Below are positions 16,711 through 27,011 of a stretch of DNA of 41,064 bases, piece by piece. The DNA comes from Streptomyces albospinus (lineage in GTDB: Bacteria > Actinomycetota > Actinomycetes > Streptomycetales > Streptomycetaceae): assembly GCF_014648695.1 (NCBI RefSeq), contig NZ_BMRP01000033.1, positions 30,765 through 71,828 on the forward strand, read 5' to 3'. A program made the translations under genes and the position numbers. Numbering within the stretch: the stretch's first letter is position 1; each line of letters begins with the position of its first letter. The notes under the pieces are model-generated. The model was not told the origin of the DNA. It saw only the letters and a program-made list of their open reading frames with translations, and did no database searches.

Positions 16711-18324
16711 ATGAACGGTCGGGTGGGGGGCGGGAGGCCGCCGCGGGCGTCGCGGTGGATGCGGGCGGCATGGCGGAAGGTGCCCGCCGGGCGGTACACG
16801 GTGGGGTGCGAGCGGGGGCTGGTGGCGCCGGCCGCCGACGGCAGCCCGCTGCTGACGGACCATTACTTCCCGTGCGCGCAGGGCGAGTTCCCCACGCTGC
16901 TGGTGCGCTCCCCGTACGGGCGGGGGCTGCCGTGGTCGCCGCTCTACGGGATCCTCTTCGCCGAGCAGGGGTTCCATGTGGTGGTGCAGAGCTGCCGCGG
17001 GACCGGGGGATCGGGCGGCGCGTTCCATCTGTGGCGCAACGAGGCCGCGGACGGCCGGGCGGCGGTGGCGTGGCTGCGGGAGCAGCCGTGGTTCACCGGT
17101 GTGCTGGGCACGATCGGGCCGAGCTACCTGGGGTACACGCAGTGGGCGCTGGCCGCCGAACCGCCCCCGGAACTGCGGGCGATGGTGGTCCAGGTCGGGC
17201 TCCACGACCCGGCCGCGTACTTCCACGGGGGCGGGGCCTTCCACCTGGAGAACGCCCTCGTCACCGGCATCGGTATGACCTACCAGCACCGCGGGACGGT
17301 GCCCTTCCTGCGCGCGGCGCTGCGGCTGGGGCGCGGGCTGCGCGGGGCGGACGCCTCGTCCGTGGCGGGTCTGATGGGTGAAGTGCCGTGGCTGGCCGAG
17401 GTGTCGGCGCATCCGGACGCCGACGACCCGTACTGGCGCGGGGCGTCCATGGCGGCGGTGGCGGAGCGGCTGACCGTGCCCACCGCCCTGATCACCGGGT
17501 GGCACGACGTGCTGGCCGGGCAGGCCCTGGCGCAGTTCGGGCGGCTGCGGCGGGCCGGGTGCGACACCGCGCTGCTCGCCGGCCCCTGGACGCACCACTC
17601 GGCGTTGCAGCAGGGCTGGCCCGAGGTGTTCGCCGAGAGCCTCGGCTGGCTGCGGGCGCACCTGTGCGGGGACCGGTCCGGGCTGCGCCCCACCCGCGTA
17701 CGGGTGCACGTCGGCGGCGAGCGGGAGGCATGGCGGGACCTTGCGGACTGGCCGCCGGCCCCGGACCGGGTGAACTCCTGGTTCCCGGCCCCGGGCGGGC
17801 GGCTCGTGCGGCAGGCCCCGGCGGGCTCCGTGCCGCCGGCGTCCTTCCGGTACGACCCGGCCGCGCCGCCCCCGTCGCTCGGCGGGCCGCTGGTCTCCCG
17901 GGGCGCCGGGCCCCGCGACAACCGCGCGCTGGAGGCCCGGGAGGACGTGCTGACGTTCACCGGCGAGCCGCTGACCGGGCCCGTGGACGTCCTCGGCCCC
18001 GTCGCGGCGCGGCTGCGGCTCACCGTCGAGGGCGGCGGACCCGCCGATGTCTTCGCGCGGCTGTGCGACGTGGACGCGCAGGGCCGGTCGGTCAACGTGT
18101 GCGACGGGCTGGTGCGGCTGCGAGACGTGGGGGAGGCGGCGGAGGCGGGGCGGGAGCCCGTGGAGATCACGGTGCCGATGGGCTCCACCGCGCACCGCTT
18201 CGCCGCCGGGCACCGGGTGCGGATGCAGGTGAGCGGGGGCGCCTATCCGCGCTACGCCCCGGATCCCGGCGCCGGCCCCGTACGCGTCACGGTCCACAAC
18301 GGCTCGGCGCTGACGGTGAGTTGA
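16711..18324 (+). CDS. CocE/NonD family hydrolase (X-Pro dipeptidyl-peptidase S15 type)
   Basis: A 537-residue enzyme with an N-terminal alpha/beta-hydrolase domain of the S15/CocE type and a C-terminal jelly-roll (about 350-537, RLRLTVEGGGPADVFARLCDVD). The probable triad is Ser138 in GPSYLGY, Asp266 in GWHDV and His295 or His296 in GPWTHH. FVVQSCRGTGGSGG-like sequence (here VVVQSCRGTGGS) forms the oxyanion strand region. There is no signal peptide, so it should be cytoplasmic, acting on an ester, amide or acylated compound. The ATG follows GGAGGGGG at a good distance. The upstream palindrome suggests induction when the TetR partner binds ligand, perhaps the enzyme's substrate. Confidence 0.88.
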   Translation: MNGRVGGGRPPRASRWMRAAWRKVPAGRYTVGCERGLVAPAADGSPLLTDHYFPCAQGEFPTLLVRSPYGRGLPWSPLYGILFAEQGFHVVVQSCRGTGGSGGAFHLWRNEAADGRAAVAWLREQPWFTGVLGTIGPSYLGYTQWALAAEPPPELRAMVVQVGLHDPAAYFHGGGAFHLENALVTGIGMTYQHRGTVPFLRAALRLGRGLRGADASSVAGLMGEVPWLAEVSAHPDADDPYWRGASMAAVAERLTVPTALITGWHDVLAGQALAQFGRLRRAGCDTALLAGPWTHHSALQQGWPEVFAESLGWLRAHLCGDRSGLRPTRVRVHVGGEREAWRDLADWPPAPDRVNSWFPAPGGRLVRQAPAGSVPPASFRYDPAAPPPSLGGPLVSRGAGPRDNRALEAREDVLTFTGEPLTGPVDVLGPVAARLRLTVEGGGPADVFARLCDVDAQGRSVNVCDGLVRLRDVGEAAEAGREPVEITVPMGSTAHRFAAGHRVRMQVSGGAYPRYAPDPGAGPVRVTVHNGSALTVS

Positions 18325-18352
18325 GCGGGTCGGCGCGGGGCCGCCTGCGGAA

Positions 18353-18400
18353 CGGCCCCGTCCGCCGGCCCTCACGGGGAGTGGCCGGCGGACGGGGCCG
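18353..18400. terminator. Bidirectional hairpin terminator
   Basis: A perfect 18-bp stem: left arm 18353-18370, right arm 18383-18400, 12-nt loop. It separates the convergent CocE-type hydrolase (ends 18324) and galE (ends 18424). No T-run. Confidence 0.85.
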
Positions 18401-18423
18401 GAACGCTGCTCTCGGTGCTGCCG

Positions 18424-19410
<987 letters not shown>

Positions 19411-19417
19411 AGGGCCA

Positions 19418-19423
19418 ATCCTA
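19418..19423 (-). promoter_or_regulatory. -10 element of galE, leaderless start
   Basis: TAGGAT on the minus strand, with seven bases to the ATG at 19410 and no ribosome-binding site between. No convincing -35 was found at the usual spacing. The same layout occurs before the TetR gene at 1998 and prfB at 39266. Confidence 0.5.
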
Positions 19424-19455
19424 GGCAGAGGGGTCAACAGCAGGAGCGGACGGGG

Positions 19456-21240
19456 TCAGCGGTGCAGCCGGCGGGCGGCGATCCGCCAGACGCTGCGCGG
19501 GCCGGAGGCGACGCGGAGCGCCAGGGCGCCGCCGGTGGTCGCGTAGGGCTGGGCGAGCAGCACCATCTGGCGGGGGCTGGGCAGTACGTGGCGGCGCAGA
19601 CCCGGGCCCACGGCGCGCAGGGACGCGCGCAGCGTGGTGCCGTCGTCGCAGGTCAGCTCGGCCATCAGGTCCCACGGCTCGGGGTCGGCCGGGCGGGCGC
19701 CGGGCAGCGCGGTGAGCGGGGCGAGGTCCAGCACCACCTCGGCGGTCCAGGAGGAGCCGTCGGCGGCGGGTGTGAGGGCGGCGGTGCGGACCGGGCCGGG
19801 GCAGTCGTCGCGGCGGCGCAGCAGCTCGACGCCGATGCGCGCGGGCCCGGCGGCGGCCAGCCGGCCGTACAGGTCGTGCACCCGGAGCCGGAGCACGCTG
19901 CGGGACGCGCCGACGACCGGTTCGGCGTCGATGGCCACCGGCAGCCGGGCGGGCTCCCCCTCCCCGGCCCCGGAGCCGTCTTCGTCGCCGGCTTCGTCGC
20001 GGTCCCCGGCGAGGCCGTCCAGCGGGACCTCGGGCAGATCGGCGGACCAGACGGGGCGGCCGTCGCCGTCCCGGGCGTACGGGGGCAGCAGGCGGCCGGG
20101 ACGGCCCGCGAGCTGGGTCAGCCGCTCCAGGTCGCGGGGCGCGGGGGAGGCCAGGACGACCCGGGCGAGCCAACGGGCCGGGGCGCGGGCGGCGCGCAGC
20201 TCCGGCTCCTCGAAGGCCGCCAGGTGGTCGCGGGTCAGCCGCCACCACTCGGTGCGGTAGTCGGCGCCGCGGGTGTGCAGCTCGCGGACGTACATCCGCA
20301 GGTCGTGGTCGAGGAACTTGGTGGCGGCGGCGTGCGCCAGCGCCTTGTGGCCGGCGTCCCGGAGGATCCGCAGCACGGTGCGGTGCGCCGCGATACGGGA
20401 CTCCCAGTTGGCGACGTCCTTGCGGTCCAGGGAGATCGACTGCTTGGCGGCGGAGCGGCGGACGTGCCAGACGTAGACGGTGTCCGGGACCACCGCGATC
20501 TTCGGCGCCGCGGCCAGCACCTGCGCGGTGAACACGAAGTCCTCGTAGGTGAACCGGCCTTCGGGGAAGGCGATCGCGTGCTCGGTGAGGAACGTGCGCG
20601 CATAGAGCTTGTTGACGCAGAGGGTGTCGTGGACCAGCTGCGGAGCCGCGTCGGGGGTGTCGTACACGGCCGGCTCGCGGTAGAGCCCGGGCTGCCAGGG
20701 GACGTCGCGGCGGGCGGGCAGCTCACGGCGGACGCAGGCACCGGCGGCCACCGGCGCGCCGTGCCGCAGCGCCGCGGAGCGCAGCGCGTCGACCGCACCC
20801 GGCGGCAGCACGTCGTCGCTGTCCAGGAACATCACGAAGCGGCCGGTGGCGGCGCGCACGCCGTCGTTGCGCGGGGAGCCGCAGCCGCCGCTGTTCTCGC
20901 CGCGGTGGATGACCCGCACCCGGGGCTCGCTGCGGGCGAGGGCGTCCAGCGCGGCGCCGGTGCCGTCGGTGGAGGCGTCGTCCACCGCGATCACCTCGCC
21001 GACCGACTCTCCCTGCGCGAGCGCGGAGCGCACCGCGTCGGCGACGTGACCGGCATCGTTGAACGCGATGACGACGACACTGACCGGCGCGTCGGGCGTG
21101 AGGGTGGGCCCAGGCTGTGGCTCAAGGGCTTCATTCACAGTCACTAAATCTACATTCCGTGTCGACAGCAGCTCTTGGCGCGAGCGGGATCGGACCCAGT
21201 TCTTCAGGGTGAGAGGGCGAATCCCGCCGAGCGGTTGCAC
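19456..21240 (-). CDS. GT2 family glycosyltransferase, wall polymer type
   Basis: About 594 residues if started at the GTG at 21240, which has a near-perfect AAGGGAGG six bases upstream. The alternative GTG at 21144 gives 562 residues and has only a weak site. The GT-A domain has VSVVVIAFNDAGHVADAV, VIAVDDASTDGTG, SGGCGSPRNDGVRAATG and the metal-binding DSDD, all about 50-145 residues from the longer start. The remainder has helical then beta-rich parts like the other two-part GT2 enzyme at 11255. An acidic Gly/Glu linker lies around 19960-20030. If the long start is right, the leucine codon at 21145-21147 is TTA. The gene is 45 bp upstream of galE and downstream of the TagF fusion on the same strand. 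Confidence 0.82.
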   Translation of the reverse strand: MQPLGGIRPLTLKNWVRSRSRQELLSTRNVDLVTVNEALEPQPGPTLTPDAPVSVVVIAFNDAGHVADAVRSALAQGESVGEVIAVDDASTDGTGAALDALARSEPRVRVIHRGENSGGCGSPRNDGVRAATGRFVMFLDSDDVLPPGAVDALRSAALRHGAPVAAGACVRRELPARRDVPWQPGLYREPAVYDTPDAAPQLVHDTLCVNKLYARTFLTEHAIAFPEGRFTYEDFVFTAQVLAAAPKIAVVPDTVYVWHVRRSAAKQSISLDRKDVANWESRIAAHRTVLRILRDAGHKALAHAAATKFLDHDLRMYVRELHTRGADYRTEWWRLTRDHLAAFEEPELRAARAPARWLARVVLASPAPRDLERLTQLAGRPGRLLPPYARDGDGRPVWSADLPEVPLDGLAGDRDEAGDEDGSGAGEGEPARLPVAIDAEPVVGASRSVLRLRVHDLYGRLAAAGPARIGVELLRRRDDCPGPVRTAALTPAADGSSWTAEVVLDLAPLTALPGARPADPEPWDLMAELTCDDGTTLRASLRAVGPGLRRHVLPSPRQMVLLAQPYATTGGALALRVASGPRSVWRIAARRLHR

Positions 21241-21412
21241 CGAGCACCTCCCTTCTTCGCCACATTGCCGACCGTGACCGGCCTGCCGGACGCCGCGGCC
21301 GGGCCGGGCCGCGACCGCGGGGACGGATCCGCAACGGCGCCTGCACAAGCTGTAACGACGCGGGCGCCCGGTGATGCCGATCCGGACGCGCGCACGGGGC
21401 GCACCGCGCCGC

Positions 21413-24400
21413 TCACTCCAGCAGGAGCTCCGCGACCCGGCCCGCCGCACCCCCGTCGTCCAGGTGGCAGAACGCCTCCCGGAAGTCCGCGTACGCCTCC
21501 GCGCTCGCCCGGCCGACCGCCGGCAGATCGCCCAGCGCGTCGACCAGTTCACCCGTGGAGGAGAGCAGCGGACCGGGCACCCGCGCCTCGAAGTCCAGGG
21601 AGAAACCCCGCAGCGTGTCCCGGTAGTGCGCCAGGTCCGGCGTCAGGAACAGCATCGGGCGGCCCGTGTTGGCGAAGTCCGCGGCCAGCGACGAGTAGTC
21701 GGTCACCAGCACATCGGCCGCCAGCAGCAGCTCGGTCGCGTCCGGGTACGCGGAGACGTCGACCGCGAACGGGGCGTGGTGCGCGGGCAGCCGGTCGGCG
21801 ACCAGCGGATGGCTGCGCACCAGCAGCACATGGTCGTCGGCCAGGGCGCCGCGGGCCAGCTCCAGGTCCAGCGGCAGATGCAGCCGGTGGTGCGACGCGT
21901 CGTACGCCATGTCGTCGCGGGGCGTGGGGGCGTACAGGACGACCCGCCGGCCGGGCTCGACGCCCAGTTGTGCGCGCACCGCGGCGGCCACCTCGTCGCG
22001 GTGCGCGGTATGCAGCGCGTCGGTCCGCGGCAGGCCGGTCTCCAGCAGCTTGCCGGAGTAGCCCAGCGCGGACCGCAGCACCGGCGTGCTCGCCGCGTTC
22101 GGCGACAGCAGCACGCTCCACTGCCGGCCGAGCCGCGGACGCGGCGCCAGATGCGCCAGCCCCGCGCACAGCGTGCCCGCCAGATCGGCCCCGATCCGCT
22201 TGAGCGGGGTGCCGTGCCAGGTCTGGATCACCCGCTGCCCCGCCCGGCGCACGAACCAGCGCGGCAGATGCGTGTTCGTCACGATCCAGTGGCTGTGCGC
22301 CAGCGCACCGTGCCACGCCGCACTGCCCACCACCACCGCCCGCGCCGTCGGCGGCACCGCGGACTGCGCGTCCCGCACCGCCCACAGATGCTCCACATCC
22401 ATCCCCCGCCGCACCAGCTCCTCATGGACGGCGCGCGGCGAATCCCCGTACGCCCGGCCGCCGAAGCTGCTGTAGAGGACGGTGTCGCGCAACGGGCGGG
22501 AGCGGTGCAGCGGATAGTGCTGCTCGCGCAGCACCCGCCGCCGGTACGGGCCCCGGTCGGTGGCCGGCAGCGCCGGACCGGCCGCCACGAACGCCTCGTC
22601 GCCCCGCACCCGGTCCAGGACGAACGGCTTGCCGCGCACCGTACGGGACGCCGGCAGCCCGTCCAGCACCGACGGCGCGAAGCGCACCGGCACGGCCGGC
22701 GGCGAGCCCGGCGCACCCTGCTCCCGCAGGTGCAGCGTCCAGCGGCCCTCGCGCAGCGGCAGCTCCCCGGCGCACGAGGGGAGCGCGGCCAGCGGCAGCG
22801 CGCAGTGGAACCGGCCCTCGTCGTGGACCGCGGGGAACGCCGCCTCGACGGTGTGCGCGGTGTGCCGGAGGAGCAGCTCCGGCGCGAGCGGCGCGGCGTC
22901 CGGCAGCACCCCCGCGATCAGCAGCGTGCCGTCCGCCCGCCACACCACCCGGTCCACGTACGGCTGCGGGATGCGGTCGTGCAGCACCAGATCGCCGCCC
23001 GGGGTGGCCGCCACCACCAACTCCCGCCCGTGCGGCAGCGGTTGGGTGAACGGCGCGGTATCGGGCGGGCAGCCGATCGGGCCGGCGGCGCCGTCCGCCG
23101 GCACCAGTTCCGCCGCCCAGGTCTCGGTGTGCGGCGGCGCGAGCACACCCGGCCCGCCGTCCCGGGCGGGCCGGGCCGCGTCCAGCGCATCGCACCGCAC
23201 CCGGACGGTGAGCCGACCGCCCCCACCGCCCGCCGCCGCACCCGGCTCCCCTGGTTCGGCCGGTTCGGCCGGTTCCGCTGGTTCGGCGTTCTCCACCGGA
23301 AACGTCACCACCGTGCCCGTCCCCTGATGCGTCAGCCGCAGCGCCGCCGGCGCCGGCCCGGGCGCCACCACCGTCAGCTCCACCGCCCCGGCCGCCGCCA
23401 CCGGCGGCCCCGCCAGCCACCGCACCCGCCGGACCACCGACAACCGCAGCCGCCCGTCCGCATACCCCGGCGCGATCCGCACACCGTCACCGGCCTCGTA
23501 CGCACCCGGCGCGGCCCCCGACCCGCTCTCCGGCGCACCCAGCGCCGCCGCCCGCACCACCCCCGACGACGCCAGCAGCACCCCCACCGACCAGTCGCCC
23601 TCCTCCCAGCTCCCGCCCCGCCGCAGCCGCGCCGGATCCAGCCGCAGCTCGAAACCCGACCAGTCGTAGCAGTGCAGCTCCTGCCCCGACCCCGCGGTCG
23701 CCTCCGGCATCAGCACCGGCCGCAGCGGCAGCAGGACCCGCCGCCGCCCGCACGTCAGCACCGCCGTCCGCAGATAGCTGTGCCGGGCCGCCGCGGGCAG
23801 ATTGCGCAGATACGCCCAGCCGCGCAGCACCAGCACCCCCTCCCGCCACACCGCCTCCCGGACCTCGGCCCGCACCGGGAAGTCGGCCCGCGCAAGCCGC
23901 GTCACCCCCGCCGGCAGCTCCAGCGGCACCTCCGGCGGCAGCACCGCCCGCTTGCGCAGCGGCGGCCCCGCCACCGCGAACCCGGCCGGATTGCGCGCCT
24001 CGTGCGCCAGCAGCGCCACCAGATCCGCCAGCCGCCCGGCCCGGATCAGATACCAGCGCATCCGCAGCTCCACCGGCAGCGCCCGCAGCAGCTGCGTATC
24101 CACCCGGGACAGGAAGTCGCGGGCGCAGTCCAGGAACGCGGTACGGCAGTCCGGCGCCGCACCCGGCAGCGCGTCCACCAGATCCAGCAGCCCGCCCGCC
24201 AACTGCGCCCGCTCGTACGCGGCCAGGTGGCGGCTCCGCTCCGGACGCGCCGGATCGTCCAGGAAGCCGCGGATCCGCGACACCGCCGCGAACCGGTCCC
24301 GCACCGCCTGCGCCGTCGGCGGCCGGTGCCGCTCCGCGCCCTCCGGCAGCCGCCAGTAGCAGACGTGCTCGTGCAGCACGTCCACCGCCTCGGCGAGGAA

Positions 24401-24988
24401 GTGCGCGGGCAGCGACACCGCCGCGTCCTCGCACAACTCCCCCTCCGGAAAAGCGAACCCGTGCCGGTCCCAGAACGCCCGCCGGAACACCTTGTTGCGC
24501 ACGAACCCGTCGCCCAGCAGCGACGGGTCCTCGGTGACATGGGTGCGCAGCACCGTCTCGCGCCCCGCCGGATGGTCCGCCGACTGACTGCGGCCCGCCG
24601 CCCCCAGCCGGTAGACGTTGCCGGTCGCCAGATCCGCCCCCGACCTGTCCAGCAGCCCGCACAGATCCTCGTACGCCCGCGGCAGCAGCACGTCGTCCGT
24701 GTCGAGGAACGCCACATTGCCGGTGTGCGGATAGGCGTGCCGGGCACCGGCGTTGCGCGCCCCGCCGCGCCCGCCGCCCTCGTGGTGCACCACCCGGAAC
24801 CGCGGGTCCCGCTCGGTGAACCGCCGCCACGGCGCATCCGGCGGGCCCTCCGCGGGACCGTCGTCCACCAGCACCACGTCCAGCCCGTCCAGCGTCTGGG
24901 CCGCCACCGACTCCAGACACTCCTCCACATTGCGCGCGGTCCCTTCGCCGCGAGGGACCGGGACGACGACGGTGAGCCGAGGCTTCAT
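21413..24988 (-). CDS. GT2 - CDP-glycerol glycerophosphotransferase (TagF-like) fusion
   Basis: A 1191-residue bifunctional candidate. The N-terminal GT-A domain has LTVVVPVPRGEGTARNVEE, VVLVDDGP, GGRGGARNAG (73-81 area) and DTDD (96-99). A long middle region with beta-sandwich-like segments and an (Ala-Glu-Pro) repeat linker follows, encoded by 9-bp DNA repeats at 23253-23288. The C-terminal TagF-type domain starts near residue 835 and shows QTWHGTPLKRIG (about 920) and VTDYSSLAADF (about 1093), with LRGFSLDFE further on. TagF-type enzymes polymerise glycerol- or ribitol-phosphate at the inner membrane face. I chose the ATG at 24988 (MKPRLTVVV); the in-frame GTG at 25021 has no binding site. 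The fusion could initiate or decorate as well as polymerise. Domain order is seen; activities are inferred. Confidence 0.88.
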   Translation of the reverse strand: MKPRLTVVVPVPRGEGTARNVEECLESVAAQTLDGLDVVLVDDGPAEGPPDAPWRRFTERDPRFRVVHHEGGGRGGARNAGARHAYPHTGNVAFLDTDDVLLPRAYEDLCGLLDRSGADLATGNVYRLGAAGRSQSADHPAGRETVLRTHVTEDPSLLGDGFVRNKVFRRAFWDRHGFAFPEGELCEDAAVSLPAHFLAEAVDVLHEHVCYWRLPEGAERHRPPTAQAVRDRFAAVSRIRGFLDDPARPERSRHLAAYERAQLAGGLLDLVDALPGAAPDCRTAFLDCARDFLSRVDTQLLRALPVELRMRWYLIRAGRLADLVALLAHEARNPAGFAVAGPPLRKRAVLPPEVPLELPAGVTRLARADFPVRAEVREAVWREGVLVLRGWAYLRNLPAAARHSYLRTAVLTCGRRRVLLPLRPVLMPEATAGSGQELHCYDWSGFELRLDPARLRRGGSWEEGDWSVGVLLASSGVVRAAALGAPESGSGAAPGAYEAGDGVRIAPGYADGRLRLSVVRRVRWLAGPPVAAAGAVELTVVAPGPAPAALRLTHQGTGTVVTFPVENAEPAEPAEPAEPGEPGAAAGGGGGRLTVRVRCDALDAARPARDGGPGVLAPPHTETWAAELVPADGAAGPIGCPPDTAPFTQPLPHGRELVVAATPGGDLVLHDRIPQPYVDRVVWRADGTLLIAGVLPDAAPLAPELLLRHTAHTVEAAFPAVHDEGRFHCALPLAALPSCAGELPLREGRWTLHLREQGAPGSPPAVPVRFAPSVLDGLPASRTVRGKPFVLDRVRGDEAFVAAGPALPATDRGPYRRRVLREQHYPLHRSRPLRDTVLYSSFGGRAYGDSPRAVHEELVRRGMDVEHLWAVRDAQSAVPPTARAVVVGSAAWHGALAHSHWIVTNTHLPRWFVRRAGQRVIQTWHGTPLKRIGADLAGTLCAGLAHLAPRPRLGRQWSVLLSPNAASTPVLRSALGYSGKLLETGLPRTDALHTAHRDEVAAAVRAQLGVEPGRRVVLYAPTPRDDMAYDASHHRLHLPLDLELARGALADDHVLLVRSHPLVADRLPAHHAPFAVDVSAYPDATELLLAADVLVTDYSSLAADFANTGRPMLFLTPDLAHYRDTLRGFSLDFEARVPGPLLSSTGELVDALGDLPAVGRASAEAYADFREAFCHLDDGGAAGRVAELLLE

Positions 24989-25219
24989 GGGCTGACAAGC
25001 CTTTCCGGACAGGCGAACCACGGGACGGTGCGGCCAACTCGTCCCTCAACTCGTCCATCGGCGGCACAGTCACCCGGTCTGCGCTGAAAGGGTGAGGCGA
25101 AGGTGCGGCGGCCCGGCCCGGCCCCCCGCCATGGCGTAGACCGAGGGACAGCGTGACCGGCGCCCCGCGCACCGGACACCGGCAACCACCCGCCGCCCTC
25201 AGGAAGGTGACCGCACCCG

Positions 25220-25912
25220 ATGCCCGGCCGAACCGACAGCTCCGCCGCCACCGACAGCCCCGACGCCGCGGCCCCCGGTCCCGGCACCGCGCGCACCCCC
25301 CGCCCCCACCGCCCCGCGGGCACCGCCCCGGCCGCCTCCACCGCCCGGCTGCCCGCCCTGCGGGAACGCGGCGGCCTGGCCCGGCTGCTGCCCGCCCGGC
25401 CCCCCTACCGCAGGCAACTGCGGCGGATCGGCCCCGGACGCGTCCTGGAGGTCGGCTGCGGCAGCGGCGACACCCTCGCCGGCTGCGCACCCGGCAGCGT
25501 CGGCATCGACCACGACCCGCTGTCGGTGGCCCGCTGCCGGGCCCGCGGCCTCACCGCTTACACCGCCGACACCTTCCTGGCCGGCCCGCACGCCCGCCCC
25601 GGCGCCTTCGACGCGCTGCTCTCCGCGCACGTCCTGGAGCACCTGGACGACGAGCAGGTGGAGGGCCTGCTGCGGGCCTACGTGCCCTACGTACGGCCCG
25701 GGGGCGGGGTGGTGCTGATCACCGCGCAGGAGGCCGGCCACCGCACCGGCCCGGCGCCCGTCCGCTTCACCGACTTCACCCTGCTGCGGGCCTTCGCGGA
25801 ATCCGCCGGACTGGCCGTCCGGCGCACCTACTCCTCCCCGCTGCCGCGGACCGCCGGGCGGGTCCTGCGGTCCAACGTCTTCGTCCTCGTCGGGCAGGTG
25901 CCGCGCGGCTGA
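25220..25912 (+). CDS. Class I SAM-dependent methyltransferase
   Basis: A 230-residue cytoplasmic enzyme. The SAM-binding motif I is VLEVGCGSGDTL (about 75-86), the acidic motif follows in GIDHDPLS, and SAHVLEHLDDEQ and VRPGGGVVLIT match the later motifs of small-molecule and polymer methyltransferases. The first 45 residues are Pro/Ala-rich and probably disordered. An AGGAAGGTGA Shine-Dalgarno precedes the ATG. The gene diverges from the TagF fusion with 231 bp between them (24989-25219), so they may share regulatory DNA; nothing specific was seen there. The acceptor is unknown; a sugar or polyol of the wall polymer is one possibility. Confidence 0.85.
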   Translation: MPGRTDSSAATDSPDAAAPGPGTARTPRPHRPAGTAPAASTARLPALRERGGLARLLPARPPYRRQLRRIGPGRVLEVGCGSGDTLAGCAPGSVGIDHDPLSVARCRARGLTAYTADTFLAGPHARPGAFDALLSAHVLEHLDDEQVEGLLRAYVPYVRPGGGVVLITAQEAGHRTGPAPVRFTDFTLLRAFAESAGLAVRRTYSSPLPRTAGRVLRSNVFVLVGQVPRG

Positions 25913-26048
25913 ACCCGCCGCACCGCCCGGCGCCCGGCGCGGCGTACCGGCCGGGGGAACGAGGCTCACGGCCGGGGGAGCGCCGCCCCGGCCCGGAGGC
26001 ACGGCCCCGGCCGGGAAGTACGGCCCCGGCCCGTACCCCCGCCGCCGC
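25913..26048. terminator. Convergent GC-rich intergenic region with inverted repeat
   Basis: A short gap between two converging methyltransferase genes. CCGGCCGGGG (25947-25956) and CCCCGGCCGG (26005-26014) are perfect inverted copies 48 bp apart. Several overlapping GGCCCCGGCC-like units allow alternative stems. It probably terminates both transcripts, but no single compact hairpin is decisive. Confidence 0.35.
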
Positions 26049-27011
26049 TCAGCCCCGCGGCGCGGCCGACCGCTTCCGCGCCCGCACGATCGCCCGGGTC
26101 ACCACCGGCGGCAGCACGTCCCGCGCCACCCGGCGCAGCACACCGCGCTCCGGGCGCGGCGCCGGACCGGCCGCGGACGTCTTCGAGGACCGCTCCGGCG
26201 CCGCCGCCCGCTCCGGCGTGCGCGCCGCCGCGGACGACGCATACCGGGACACCGGGTGCGCCGGCTCCTTCGCACCCTTCGCGCTCAGCCGGATCAGCGG
26301 CCCGCCGTTGACCTGCTGGATCTCGTGCCAGACATCGCCGCGGGCCGTCAGCCACTCCAGCAGCGCGTCCTGGTACGGCCCCGGATCACCCCACGTGCCG
26401 TAGAACTTGGTGCCCGTGATGCAGATCGGACGCAGCCCGTGGGACGTCACCGCCTGCCACGTCGCGGCGGCGACACCCGGGCAGTGCTCCGCACGGAAGT
26501 CGTCCATCACCACCACACCGCCCTCGGTGAGCAGCTCCCGCACGGCCAGGATGTCCCCGGCCACATGCTCGTACAGATGCGAGGCGTCGATGTGCGCGAA
26601 CCGCACGCTGCGGTCCGCCACATGCTCCCGGATCACCGAGCTCAGCCCCTGCACGATCACCGGCAACTCGTCATGGAACGCACGGTAGTTGGCCTCGAAA
26701 GCGCGCCGCGTCAGCGTCGCGTACGACTTCGCCATCTCCTGGGAGTTCGAGGCGTCCCCGGCCGGCGAATCGAAGAGGTCGCAGACCGTGAACCGCTCGC
26801 CGGCACCCAGCCGCGCACCGAGGAAGATCGCGCTCTTGCCCATGTACGCGCCCAGTTCGAGCAGGTCACCCGCCTCGGACCGGTCCCGCTGACGGCTCAG
26901 GAACCAGTCGAAGAGCAGCTGGTCGGCGGTGAAGAACCAGCCCTTGACATCGGACAGCCGCGCGGGACGCGGCAGGTGTTCGGCACTCTGGTCTGCGGTG
27001 AGGGCAGTCAT
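26049..27011 (-). CDS. Class I SAM-dependent methyltransferase (Methyltransf_24-like)
   Basis: A 320-residue protein with the SAM motif LLELGAYMGKSAIFLG (about 50-65), FTVCDLFDSP, and FAHIDASHLYEHVAGD. The last resembles the metal-linked D/H region of TylF/Methyltransf_24-type sugar O-methyltransferases. The domain ends near residue 245. A Lys/Arg- and Ala/Pro-rich tail follows, which may sit at the membrane surface. I chose the ATG at 27011 (MTALTADQ); GGAG lies about 11 bases upstream. Earlier in-frame starts read through likely promoter DNA. With the neighbouring methyltransferase, it may O-methylate sugars of an envelope polymer; the target is inferred only from position. Confidence 0.82.
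   Translation of the reverse strand: MTALTADQSAEHLPRPARLSDVKGWFFTADQLLFDWFLSRQRDRSEAGDLLELGAYMGKSAIFLGARLGAGERFTVCDLFDSPAGDASNSQEMAKSYATLTRRAFEANYRAFHDELPVIVQGLSSVIREHVADRSVRFAHIDASHLYEHVAGDILAVRELLTEGGVVVMDDFRAEHCPGVAAATWQAVTSHGLRPICITGTKFYGTWGDPGPYQDALLEWLTARGDVWHEIQQVNGGPLIRLSAKGAKEPAHPVSRYASSAAARTPERAAAPERSSKTSAAGPAPRPERGVLRRVARDVLPPVVTRAIVRARKRSAAPRG

Noticed and set aside
15819..16799. A longer TetR product starting at 16799
   Set aside because: It would read through the palindrome and the start of the divergent hydrolase gene; the ATG at 16625 leaves the usual regulatory gap.
21371..25087. A 1238-codon plus-strand open frame covering the TagF fusion
   Set aside because: It is antisense to a gene with intact catalytic motifs and is Arg/Gln/Pro-rich without family features, as expected of a shadow frame in GC-rich DNA.
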